From assembly GCA_964017185.1 (NCBI GenBank), contig OZ024869.1:5478501-5542500 (forward strand): DNA of 64,000 nucleotides. Reading direction: 5' to 3'. The position numbers and the translations under genes were made by a program. Below, in pieces: positions 44,475 to 54,996 of this stretch. The notes beneath the pieces were generated by a model. The model did not search any database. It was not told the origin of the DNA and worked only from the letters and a program-made list of their open reading frames with translations. This stretch comes from Rugalucina vietnamica. Taxonomy: Eukaryota > Mollusca > Bivalvia > Lucinida > Lucinidae. Every line of letters begins with the position of its first letter. The stretch's first letter is position 1.

Positions 44475-44974
44475 TTTGAAAACTATTGCGGCCTGAGACC
44501 TGAAAAGTGGTAGATGCAAACAACTAATGGAGTAGATGAAGGTTTGTGATTAATTTAGATCAAGGACATCTCTTAACCATGGCCATGGTCTGTTGTCCAT
44601 ACACACTTTTCAAACATTTTCATCTCTGAAACCCCTTGCGCCAATCAAAGTGAAATTTTATGTGGAGCATCCATGGGTAGGGGGAGAAGAAAGTTTGATC
44701 TTGAAATCCGGGTCACCTGACCAAGATGGCTGCCATGCCCATATCTGATAAAAACCACTCAAAAATCTTCTTCTCCAGAACCAGCTGGCCAATTTTTACG
44801 AAACTCAGTATGTAGCATTTAGGACCTCAGTCCATCATAGCTTGTACATATGATGACCCTAGGATGACCTTGATCTATTTTACTGTAAGGTTAATTTTGG
44901 AAACATAGGCTTTTACATCGAAAAAGTCATAACTAGGTCTCAGGTGAGCGTTTACAGGACCATTGGTCCTCTGG
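44475..44974 (+). mobile_element. AB1 3' remnant adjoining copy 3
   Basis: It starts in the middle of the unit type seen at 58-61 kb (TTTGAAAACTATTGCGGCCT) and ends with its own CAGGTGAGCG and CATTGGTCCTCTGG. Probably the right half of an older element cut by or joined to copy 3. Confidence 0.7.
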
Positions 44975-45599
44975 TTTGTTCATCCTTATTGTCAGAAGAG
45001 CTTTTTTCTGAGTTAGTTTTTTGGTTAAGTGACATTGGGAATTAGAACTTTTTGATGGAAATCAGTAAACGGTTTGTTCGTAACATTTTTGGCTATTTTT
45101 GATCAGATGTTTTTATATGAGGTTAAAATTTGGCAGAATCTGACTTTTCACGGAGTTAAACAACTGAGAGAATGCAGGGTGAAATGTTCTGCTTTAGGTC
45201 CAGTGCATTCAATTTTATCAAATTCTGAAATTAACATTTCGTAACTTGTTTGACAAATTGATTTTATGAACAAATCTTTTGTTAAAATCGTAAAATGATC
45301 AACAGCAGAACTCAAGCTGTGTCACAGGAAAGCTTGCATGGTTGCATGTTGAACATGAAGAATTTAATCAGCAACCTTGAACACTTAGCGACATACAAAT
45401 ATATGTATTTTGATTCCTTTACGTCAAGAGAGTAAAATTGTATACCTCTAGCCATCTGCTGTTGTTTATGCCCTGGGTGTTGTAGGACTTGATAGGAACT
45501 CTCGAAGACATTTTCTGATGAACAGGCACATTAAATGTTCTAGCAGCAACAGAATTTTGTGATCCTATCTTACCACTGGATTTATTGCTTTAGGTTTTA
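44975..45599. other. Nothing recognised
   Basis: Intergenic sequence between AB1 remnants and MITE-P copy 27. Confidence 0.45.
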
Positions 45600-45829
45600 G
45601 TTAAGCCTTGTTATGAGAATAAAGGATTTTTGCATTTGCAAAAACAGAGGCAGATCAGGTTACTGCACAGCTAATCAGCGCCTTTGTTTCCACCTCCCGG
45701 ATTATTAGTCACCCTTCTACTTAAATAAAAAGTTTCTACTTCTAGCTATCTTCTGTGTCTGCTCAGCCCGTTTTGTGTCGGACCTGGTCGGAACCACCGA
45801 AGTCCAGTTTTCTCGTGCCACGGCTCAGG
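45600..45829 (+). mobile_element. MITE-P copy 27
   Basis: Full span, but the left core arm is mostly deleted (GCAGATCAGGTTACTGCACA). Confidence 0.7.
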
Positions 45830-46148
45830 AATGGAGACAGATTGCCTATATTATTGATGTGGTCCTATCATTTTAAGGCAAGAATCAATGTTGAAGATCC
45901 TCTTTCGATACCACTCAAAACTGAACAAAAGGCTTTAGCAACAGATGTGTTGAAAATACGTAATTAAGGAGATTAGTTTCTAGCATGTAATTGCCATGAA
46001 ACAATTCTATCTCCGATAACAATGGTAAAGAGATAAAATTTTCTGTTTACAAAAGGGGCGTTAAGCTGTTACCATAACTAACGGAATCAAATATTTCAGT
46101 TTATAGAGTTGACTGATTTTCTGAAAAACACATTATGCTTAATTAGAC

Positions 46149-46292
46149 TCATGCGCGGATCCAGAAAATGTTCTCAGGTGGGGTCCCAATTCCAAGAAGG
46201 GGTCTGACGGAAAATTTCAACATGGCAAAAATTAATAATGGCAATTCCATTGGGGTCCGGACCCCCTGTCCCCCCCTCTGGATCCACCCATG
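46149..46292. mobile_element. Short GGATCC-ended repeat
   Basis: CATGCGCGGATCCAGAAAAT at one end and CCCTCTGGATCCACCCATGA at the other are inverted. The middle has GGGGTCCGGACCCC. Confidence 0.62.
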
Positions 46293-46549
46293 AGACTTGA
46301 CTGGTCTGGAAAACATTAAGGATGGACAAAGTTTTGGCATTAAGCTGAGAATATGAATCATGATCCAGATTGTGACGTCAAATGCCAAGACTATAAATAT
46401 ACATATAAGCCATAAACTGTCTTTGGACTTTCCAACAGTGTCAGACACGCTTGACGCTGCACAGACAAAACATTTGCAAGAAGTATGAAATTTCAGATTC
46501 TTGAGGTGAAGGGTTTTACTAATTTTGTCGTGTAAGCAAAGCTGTTGAT

Positions 46550-46612
46550 CATAAGGCAATTTAGCATATGCAAAAACAGTAATTGTTGGTTTTCTCATGC
46601 AGAGGTTCAGAT
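46550..46612 (+). mobile_element. MITE-P copy 28, fragment
   Basis: GCATATGCAAAAACAG and TGTTGGTTTTCTCATGCAGA match the inner and terminal parts. Confidence 0.45.
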
Positions 46613-46878
46613 GATATTTTCTGTGATGCTTCATTAACGAGCTAGGAAGCTGCTTCTAGAACCGAACAATTAATTGGTAAATGGCAGCGGACAAAGGGTG
46701 AAAATTGTGGCCATTTAAAATTGATTTAAATCCTCCAGTTATTTCTTTACTGACCATTAATCCTCATGTTTTCTGTTTATTTTGTCTACCTGTCCGTTGA
46801 ACTCATTATTTTTATATTTGGTTGAGGCTAGCTGGATGACTACCTTATTAGGAAAGAGCTAGTCATCTTGCTCTTCGG

Positions 46879-47112
46879 CAGCCCCTGTGGCTGAGCGGTT
46901 TGGAGCACTGTTTCTTAATTGATCATCTCACCGCTGTGTCTGGTGTGGGTTTGAGCCCTGCTCTGGCTACATGTGAGACAAGCCAATTTCTGCTTGCGGG
47001 TGTGCCAGGTGGTTTTTCTTGGGGTTCTCCCGTTTTCGCCCCACCTGCTGATTGGCCCGTCGCATATGAGCTGAAATAATCTTGAAAGGGACGTAGAGCT
47101 GAAAAAAAAAAA
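46879..47112 (+). mobile_element. tRNA-derived SINE, second copy
   Basis: Same head and body as 1-237 (GCCCCTGTGGCTGAGCGGTT, GGTTTGAGCCC, CTTGAAAGGGACGTAGAGCT), ending in an A-run at about 47101-47110. Confidence 0.85.
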
Positions 47113-48101
47113 TCTTGCTCTTCATGCATGTTGTAACATTTTTGTGCTGTTATATATATACTGTACTTTCTTGTTGAATTAAGCCCTTTTATGAAAACTC
47201 ACTGCACTTCTCATTTCCGCTGTGATTGTTGTGGCAAAGTTTTTAAACTATCAAAAAAAAATTCCTTGGCATCCACAGTACTGTTATCATGGCATGATAT
47301 GTTTGCTTACCCCAATCCCCTGTGTTGTCTGTCCTAATTTCATCACAGTGAACTGAAACATGGCTGCCATGCCTGGGAGCATAGTGTTAACGCTATACAA
47401 TAGGCTATAAATATTCTTGAATTGCATCATAGAATTGCAGCACATCTGATATACTGTACGTCAAAATTGAGTTAGTGACATGTTATTTTGCCATTTATGA
47501 TTTCAAAAACATAATGTAAGTAACCTAGTTTTTGCGCAGTCAGTTGCTGACAATCTGAGTGCATGACTGTGGTAATTATGAGTTCCTGGTATATTTTGAG
47601 TGGTTTCTTTCACTGTTTGAGAACAATCTCAAGTGGATTAAGGGTATATTTTTTGCTAGCTCAATCAGATTCTCATCAAGACAATACCACGCTTCTCAAA
47701 TGTCCGTACCACATCCTTGAAGACTGGACCTTATCATGTCCTTGCTGTTCCTAACACATCAGGTCCCTACCACGTCCTCAATGTGTTATTATTACAGTCC
47801 CCTTAAGCCAACATTTGTGTTGTATATCATTTCATTGAAATTGAAACATGAACGGAGAAGTACTCTTACATTTACTCTCCTTCAAGGACAACATGATTTA
47901 CTTGGTGTGCTGTTTCGCAAAAAAGACTAAATCGGGATGAGTGTGTCACTACCAGACTTAGCTGAAAGAAGGCTTCTTTATGGACATTAGGCTGATGCGA
48001 GGATGGACACGGCTGGTAATGTTGTAAGGAACAATCAAATGGTTATGCAAAGGTTGGCCGTACAGAATCTTCCGAAAATGAGTAAGGGGAATCACCAGAA
48101 A
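47113..48101. other. Nothing recognised
   Basis: Intergenic; short open frames at 47563-47930 show no homology or exon-like borders. Confidence 0.45.
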
Positions 48102-48196
48102 TGAGCCGCGTCATGAAAAAACAGATTTTTGCATATGTTAAAACAAAGGCACAGATCAGCTGTGCAGTAACTGCACAGCTGATCAGTGCCTTTTTT

Positions 48197-50032
48197 ACAG
48201 CCCCGCTTTGAAAAAGTGGGGCTATACTGGATTCACCCTGTCCTTCCGTTGTTCCGTTATTCTGTTATTCCGTCCTTCCGTCCTTCCGCCATTCCATTGA
48301 GAACCAGTCGTTAGACTTTTACCAAATTTAGCATATGCATCAATATTGACAATATCTACTTACGTGTAAATGCATGTAATTTTCCCCAAATTTGCAATAG
48401 AATTATTGCCCTTCGATTGCCCTTCATTAATGCCAGAATTTCGTTCCGCTCAATATCTTGAGAACAAATTGACAGAATCTGATCAAATTTTGTATGCACA
48501 TCAACATTGACAAGATCTAGCTTGGGATTGTTGCCCATAAAATTTTGCAAAATTTTGATGGAGTTACGGCCCTTGATTGACGTCAGAATTTTATTTCCGC
48601 TCAATATCTCGAGAATGAATTGACAGAATCTGACCAAAATGTGTATGCACATCAACATTGACAAGATCTAGCTTGGGATTGTTGCCCGTCATTCTATGTT
48701 AAATTTTGATGGAGTTATGGCCCTTGATTGACTTCAGAATTTTGTTTTTGCTCAATATCTTAAGAATGAATTGACAGAATCTTACCAAGTTTTATATGCA
48801 CATCAACATTGACAAGATCTAGCTTGGGATTGTTGCGTGACATTTTTTTGCAAAATTTTGACGGAGTTACGGCCCTTGATTGACGTCAGAATTTACTTTC
48901 TGCTCAATATCTTGAGAACAAATTGACAAAATTTATCCAAAATTTGTATGCACATCAACATTGACAAGATCTAGCTTGGGATTGTTGCCTGTCAATTTTG
49001 ACGGAGTTACGGCCCTTGATTGCGGTCAAAATTTTGTTTCCGCTCAATATCTTGAGAATCGACAGAATCTAACCAAATTTTGTATGCACATCATTGCCCG
49101 TCATTTTTTGCCAAAATTTGACAGAGTTAAGGCCCTTAATTGATGTCAGAACTTTGTTTCCGCTCAATATCTTGAGAAGGAATTGACAGAATCTAACCAA
49201 ATTTTGTATGCACATCAACATTGACAAGATCTAGCTTGGGATTGTTGCCCGTCATTCTATGTTAAATTTTGATGGAGTTATGGCCCTTGATTGACTTCAG
49301 AATTTTGTTTTTGCTCAATATCTTAAGAATGAATTGACAGAATCTTACCAAGTTTTATATGCACATCAACATTGACAAGATCTAGCTTGGGATTGTTGCG
49401 TGACATTTTTTTGCAAAATTTTGACGGAGTTACGGCCCTTGATTGACGTCAGAATTTACTTTCTGCTCAATATCTTGAGAACAAATTGACAAAATTTATC
49501 CAAAATTTGTATGCACATCAACATTGACAAGATCTAGCTTGGGATTGTTGCCTGTCAATTTTGACGGAGTTACGGCCCTTGATTGCGGTCAAAATTTTGT
49601 TTCCGCTCAATATCTTGAGAATCGACAGAATCTAACCAAATTTTGTATGCACATCATTGCCCGTCATTTTTTGCCAAAATTTGACAGAGTTAAGGCCCTT
49701 AATTGATGTCAGAACTTTGTTTCCGCTCAATATCTTGAGAAGGAATTGACAGAATCTAACCAAATTTTGTATGCACATCAACATTGACAAGATCTAGCTT
49801 GGGATTGTTGCCCGTCATTTTTTGCCAAAATTTGACAGAGTTAAGGCCCTTGATTGATGTCAGAACTTCGTTTCAGCTCAATATCTTAAGAACGAATTGG
49901 GGGAATCTTACCATTTTTTACCTGCATCAACATTAACAAAATCTACCTTGGGATTGTTACCTGTCATTGTTTTTCTCACCCTGGAAAAAAGCTCAGAAGC
50001 GGGGCTATAGTCAGATCCTCTGACAGTTCTAG
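48197..50032 (+). mobile_element. AB4 array-bearing element
   Basis: Start hairpin AGCCCCGCTTT/AAAGTGGGGCT, then TTCCGTTGTTCCGTTATTCT microsatellite. Units of 151-152 bp carry ACATTGACAAGATCTAGCTT and GGAGTTACGGCCCTTGATTG. Near the end is AGAAGCGGGGCTATAG, then hairpin TCAGATCCTCTGA and terminal CTAG at 50029-50032 before TTTT. It splits MITE-P copy 29. Confidence 0.86.
48644..49817 (+). repeat. 563-bp tandem duplication inside AB4
   Basis: 48644-49254 and 49207-49817 match base for base by eye, offset by 563 bp. Other AB4 units differ from each other by 10-20 per cent. This is a recent duplication, or an assembly artefact. Confidence 0.85.
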
Positions 50033-50208
50033 TTTTCGCTACACAGATAGTACTATTCCTCTTCTACTTATGTCCAAGATTTCAAGCAACTGGCCATCTT
50101 CTGTAGCTGCACAGGCCGGTTTGTGTCAGACCTGGTGGGAAACCCTGAAGACCGGTTTTCGCGCATGACGGCTCAAATGTCAACAGTCAAGTAAGTACAC
50201 TGTAACAC

Positions 50209-50345
50209 ATGCTGTTGTTGACTGGGACGCTGTGCTTGATTTGGGTGCAGGGAGCATGCCTCCGGGGAGAGCATTCCTGTACACTGGAACAAATGACAGG
50301 CTGTATGTCCAAGGCAGATGGGTTAAATCCAAATTGCTGTCATTC
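50209..50345 (+). CDS. Candidate first exon with signal peptide (upstream of the modular gene)
   Basis: ATG at 50209 opens a hydrophobic start (MLLLTGTLCLIWVQGACL) that fits a signal peptide. It is followed by cysteine-rich sequence (CTLEQMTGCMS, NPNCCHS). A GT at 50346 would end the exon after two bases of a codon, the phase needed by exon 54802. That donor (GTATTG) is weak; the better GT at 50351 gives the wrong phase for direct joining. It may belong to the modular gene, to another gene, or be chance. Confidence 0.33.
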
Positions 50346-50769
50346 GTATTGTAAAGGGCAATCATTCCTGTTAGGGATAACTGATGTCATAAGGGGCAAC
50401 AAATAGTTCATGTTGACTGATTTTGTTTCAGTGATAAATCGGAACTGATGATACAGCGCAATTTAAACTGTTGAACAGAATGTATGTTTTCTGTGGTGGT
50501 TCTTTTGGTTTTATGTCTTGGTGTGTAAAAAATTTTTTGTGCTGTTGGCGCCTTATGTATGTTTTCATATTTTTAGTTAAGTTAAGGTAACTGAGTGGCC
50601 ACCTATTGGGAAAATAGCTGCTCATTCGGCTTACGATATGTTTTATGGTGTGAGTACCTGATTGTTAGTTTGGTTTTTTCCCACCTCGGTTTTTGGAGTG
50701 GGAGTCTTTTTCTGATCTTTGCCTACTTGTACCTTTTTACAACCATGAAAACTGATTACACAAACAGTA

Positions 50770-50905
50770 CAGTATCTTTTTTTGTTATTTTCCTTATTTT
50801 TGCTCAAAACATAGATCGTGGGTACATATTAAAACCACCTTGATAAAGAAAGTTCTCATGAGTTTCCAAAGTCTAAAAATGTTTTAGAGCAAAATAAGAA
50901 ATTAT
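50770..50905. repeat. GATTGTGGGTAC repeat, decayed copy
   Basis: TGCTCAAAACATAGATCGTG with GGTACATATTAAAACCACCT; the right arm is weak. Confidence 0.5.
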
Positions 50906-50933
50906 GTAAACCAGTGTACACCCTAGTGTTACC

Positions 50934-51019
50934 CACTGGCACCTGATCAGTTTGTTCAGACCAAGAGTCTATATTAGAATATAGATTCTTGGTCTGAGCA
51001 AACGGATCAGGTGCCAGTG
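50934..51019. repeat. Hairpin with about 40-bp arms
   Basis: CACTGGCACCTGATCAGTTT and GTTCAGACCAAGAGTCTATA pair with TATAGATTCTTGGTCTGAGC and AAACGGATCAGGTGCCAGTG around a tiny loop, with a few mismatches. Likely a MITE; a small-RNA hairpin is less likely. Confidence 0.7.
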
Positions 51020-51185
51020 ATTTTACTGTATAAGAGTTGGGTGTATTGGGTTATATATTTTACAGACATGGTATCCTGCTGTCAAAATTGGACTGATCTG
51101 GGGTAGAAGCTTAGGGCACTATACTTCAGTGGTCAACTGCATTCCCTGATGGATGGTGTGGGCACTGCTTAAACAGGTATAGTTG

Positions 51186-51272
51186 AGTCCTGTCATGAGA
51201 TACTGTACAGGCTGGTTTGTATCAGAACTGGTCAGAAACACGGAATACTGTATTCTTGCTATGCAGCTCAGA
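51186..51272 (+). mobile_element. MITE-P copy 30, internally deleted
   Basis: GTCCTGTCATGAGA is fused directly to TACTGTACAGGCTGGTTTGT; the core is missing. Confidence 0.55.
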
Positions 51273-51739
51273 ATTGACTACTGATTTTGGATTGTATAAC
51301 ATATCCTCAAATGCCCTGTGACACATGTTCCTTACAAGCCTAATCATCCTTTGGGATCAGTTTTCTGTTTGATTTTGGCTGATAAGTCCTGAAGCAAAGA
51401 TGTATGGTTATATTCTCCTCCATATTGTTTGATCCAATCCGAGTCTTGTAGCTCTTTACTTTGTTGTGGAACATCTTTTGCTGCTTTGTCCATAGTGGGC
51501 CAGATTCACCATCACAATTGATTCCTTGCGATTATTTATCAGTTTTTTGGTTTGATACTTCACAAAATTGAGAATTTTTTTATGCGCAGGCTTTTGTTAT
51601 TTTAATCTCTCAAATCTGGTAAATAATTCTTGGCCACAGCTGTGACCAATCAACAGATTTGTTACTGGAAACTTGGCTAAAATTTAAAAACGCTCATTTA
51701 AACAGTTAAGGTGCATTTTTGATGATAATTGAAGGATAA

Positions 51740-51860
51740 TTTTGTTAATTTCTTCCTTAAGATGGATGATATGGTGCTAAATAGAATCGCCTCGATGAGG
51801 CAATTTTAATGAGACCCAATAAAATAGATTTCTATCAACTATACGCAAAATATATTTGTC
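51740..51860. repeat. GATTGTGGGTAC repeat, decayed copy
   Basis: Keeps the inner AATCGCCTCGATGAGGCAAT stem and weak flanks. Confidence 0.4.
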
Positions 51861-51886
51861 CAATTTTCATTAATGAAGCACATTTG

Positions 51887-52112
51887 AGCCGCGTCATGAG
51901 AAAACTGGATTTTCGCCTGTGCAAAAAACAGGCGCAGAACAGCTGTGCAATAAATGCACTACTGATCTGGGCCTTTGTTATCGCTACAGGGATAGTAAAT
52001 GTCCTCCTCTACTTATACCCCAAATTTCAAGATTCTAGCTTTCTTCTGTCGCTGCACAGGCCGCTTTGTGTCAGACCTGGTTGGAAACTCCGAAGACCCG
52101 TTTTCTCGTGTC
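51887..52112 (+). mobile_element. MITE-P copy 31
   Basis: TGAGCCGCGTCATGAGAAAA start is consensus-like; the core (GCTGTGCAATAAATGCACTA) is decayed. Confidence 0.75.
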
Positions 52113-52393
52113 ATGGCTCATTTCTCAGTTATCCCAACGCCTTATATGAGGCCACGTCTTCCAGTCCATTCTCATTGTGGGCTACAAGAGACGCGAGAGA
52201 CAAGTAAAGAAAATCCCACTCTGATGTAACGATAAACAAGTCAAGATTTTTTAAAAAGTGATAAGTAATTAAGAGACTTGTGAAGTCCATTTTGGACAAT
52301 GGTAAGGTATAGACTTCCTTACCTAATCGTGATACTATGGATACTGAACTTTGGACCGACTCATGGGCAAGAACAGTAAGTTTTTCTTTTTGG

Positions 52394-52464
52394 AATGAAA
52401 TTTTATAATTTTGCTTTAAATAATTAGGACTTTTAAAATTAAAGCAAAATTATAAAATTTCATT
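52394..52464. repeat. AT-rich hairpin
   Basis: AATGAAATTTTATAATTTTG and CTTTAA pair exactly with TTAAAG and CAAAATTATAAAATTTCATT, leaving a loop of about 19 bases. Confidence 0.75.
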
Positions 52465-53753
52465 AATGGCATTTCAAAGAAATTTTGCTATTTGATTATC
52501 AAAAATGAATGATGTAAATACACTCATTTAAATCAGCTAATTTCAAATACATGTAACATTCAAGTGATTTTGATAATGATTAAATGTTCAAGTATTTAAA
52601 AAAATCTTTTATCCATTTTTATAGCGATTTCATACTTAAAATAAGTTAAGCCCCTTTCCAATTTTTCTCCATCATAGCCGTAATGTTAAATTGCCTAAGT
52701 TTAACAGTTTATTTTGGAAATTTTAAAAGCGATAGGGAACTCTTACAAAATTCAAGTTAGACAACATCAACTAAAGCATGATTACACAAATCAAGTTGAA
52801 ATACAGATTGTCTTTTGATAAGTGCTTCATTATCCGAGAGTGTCCAGATTTTTGCCAATTTTACTAGAGGGATAATAGGGAGCTTCTACTGAAATGTGTC
52901 ATTCTATAGAAAACATACTGAAATATATGTAAATCATCCAATTTTTCGAAGAATAGTTAAAATGGCATGACTGTATAAATTTTCATTCAGTCAAAAGTTA
53001 TGACAAAACGAGTTTGGGGGTTTTTGCAGTAAGTCTATGAGAAAAGTTTTAGCTGGGGCATAACTTATTTTGATAAGTTTATTTTAGTCATTTTTCGATT
53101 TTGATAAAAGTGATATTTGCCTAAGAGGAGATAAATCCAGTTCTTGCAGTTTGTTTTATAAAACTGATATAAAAATAATGAGGTATACTGGTATTTAATT
53201 TTATTTTTTTTTAACAAATTAACTTCATATTTGCTAACTTTTTTTTATTGGGATGATAGAAAGTATACTACTTTATTGTTCATATTATGAATTCAGAGTC
53301 ACAACAAGCATTGAGCAAATACATGCACATACAATGAAAAGAAAAATAACAAAATACAAAAGTATTTTAGATCATTTTAAATTAGTGTTTTCCATTCTGG
53401 AATTATATTAATAATTTAATTTTCAACAACTAAGTTTCTGACATGATATCAAAAAGTGAAGTTCGTCTTCTACTAACTCAAGTGAACATAATTTACAAAT
53501 TTCTTTCTAATTTTGCTGTATCTGCCATTTTCGATTTCTAGTATTACTGCTTTCTTTTTATTCAGACAAGTTTATTCGTTTGTAATACTGTAATGTTTTA
53601 GGGCGATTTGACTTTTTCTTTATTTAGTTTGATGCATAGATTAAAAACAAAAAGTTCTAAAAAGTAGTCACAATTTGCATATCAGAGCAAAAATAATTTA
53701 CTCTAATGTACATGTGTACATTGCAGTTTAACGAAGAAGAAAATTATAGTATA
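52465..53753. other. AT-rich sequence without recognised genes
   Basis: Very AT-rich, with T-runs near 53200; no exon or repeat family recognised. If the exon at 50209 is real, this is its intron. Confidence 0.45.
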
Positions 53754-54503
53754 AAGTCCAATTCGCATGCGCCAAAAATACACGTGTGTAAATATACTCC
53801 GGGGTGCAAATTTTACTCGGGCTAAGCAAATGGCGCATGCGAACGCAAATACACACCGGAGTATATTTACATGTGGGTAAATTTACTCCTGGGTCTGACC
53901 AGATGCAAATTTTATTTTTACACAGGTGTTAATTTACTATTATGTCCCATGTGAACGCAAAGTAAAATTTACCCATGAGTATTTTTATTTCAAGTCAACA
54001 TTCTGCTTTTAGATAACAAATTTTCACATTTTTTTGTTCTTAACTCATTATATAACAGTGGAAACTGTTGACATTGTTGCGAAGTAAGAGTTTATTGCCA
54101 TTCAACACATTTTAGATCATATGGAGTGCAAACAGCCATGCTATTCATCATTCTTGGTGAGATTTCTTGGGGCATTTTAACAGTAATTCCTTGTGAAAGG
54201 ATGATAATAGGGAACTGTATAACTGCTAAGATTGAGCCTTACCATTACATGATTCTCCTCTGCTGCCAGAGTCCTACAAGAACACCTTGAAGCAGCCTCT
54301 TCTTGTTTGTAAATACAGAAAACTTAAATGAACAGGTTTGAATCCAGAAATTATTCATTTACATACAAAAATACTCCTGGTGATAAAACCCACGAGAACG
54401 CAATTTAAATTTACTCACAGGTTGATTTGCACACCGGAGTATATTTACATACCGGAGTATATTTACATGCGTGTATTTTTTGCGCATGCAATTTGGACTT
54501 TAG
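53754..54503. mobile_element. 750-bp element with about 50-bp inverted ends
   Basis: Left AAAGTCCAATTCGCATGCGC, AAAAATACACG and TAAATATACTCCGG are mirrored at 54454-54503. CACCGGAGTATATTTACA recurs several times inside in both directions, giving a multi-palindromic element. Confidence 0.8.
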
Positions 54504-54589
54504 GCTTGACAGGGTATAATGATTCGATCTTTGATGAGTGTTATTCATATAAATAAATGCCCCCTCACATCCCACTTTTACATGTTAAA

Positions 54590-54730
54590 ATTGGGGTGTA
54601 CAAGGGAATACATTTTTTCTTATGTTTGGTCCAAAACATAGATAGTGGGTACAAATTACAATAGAACCGCCTTGCAGAGGCAGTTCTATGGTGTATCCAA
54701 AATTAATGTTTTGAGCAAAAAAAAAGAAAA
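54590..54730. repeat. GATTGTGGGTAC inverted repeat, copy
   Basis: CAAAACATAGATAGTGGGTA, then ACCGCCTTGCAGAGGCAGTT, then TTTTGAGCAAAA; same plan as 42155-42280, ending about 70 bp before exon 54802. Confidence 0.6.
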
Positions 54731-54801
54731 ATATCAGAATTTTTTACATGTTAAAAAATTTGTACTATTCAGTGACATGGGTTTGTAATGATGTGTTTCA
54801 G

Positions 54802-54996
54802 GCAGCACTGGTGCAACACAACAATAGATGTGGAGGTCACCACAACAGACAGTTGCACTAGGGCTCTGACGTATTTGATGAACCCCACAATAACTTGGAG
54901 GCTAGCCAACTACAGTAATACCAATGATCAGATGGTACAGGTCTTGCAGTATTTGAGAATGAATGAATCCACGGCGCCAAACTGTACATTTGTAAG
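54802..54996 (+). CDS. Modular protein exon 1 seen (EMI-like)
   Basis: 195 bp, acceptor GATGTGTTTCAG, donor GTAAGC, phase 2 at both ends. It encodes HWCNTTIDVEV, SCTRALTYLMNPTITWRL and STAPNCTFV, with several NxT/S sequons. Confidence 0.78.

Larger units (their letters stand above)
48102..50176 (+). mobile_element. MITE-P copy 29, split by an AB4 array element
   Basis: The left part 48102-48196 ends in the T-run after GATCAGTGCC. The right part resumes at 50033 with TTTTCGCTACACAGATAGTA. The 1.84-kb insert is listed separately. Confidence 0.82.

Noticed and set aside
48961-49706. Two identical 60-residue proteins
   Set aside because: They are identical because of the 563-bp duplication in the AB4 array, not because of a duplicated gene.
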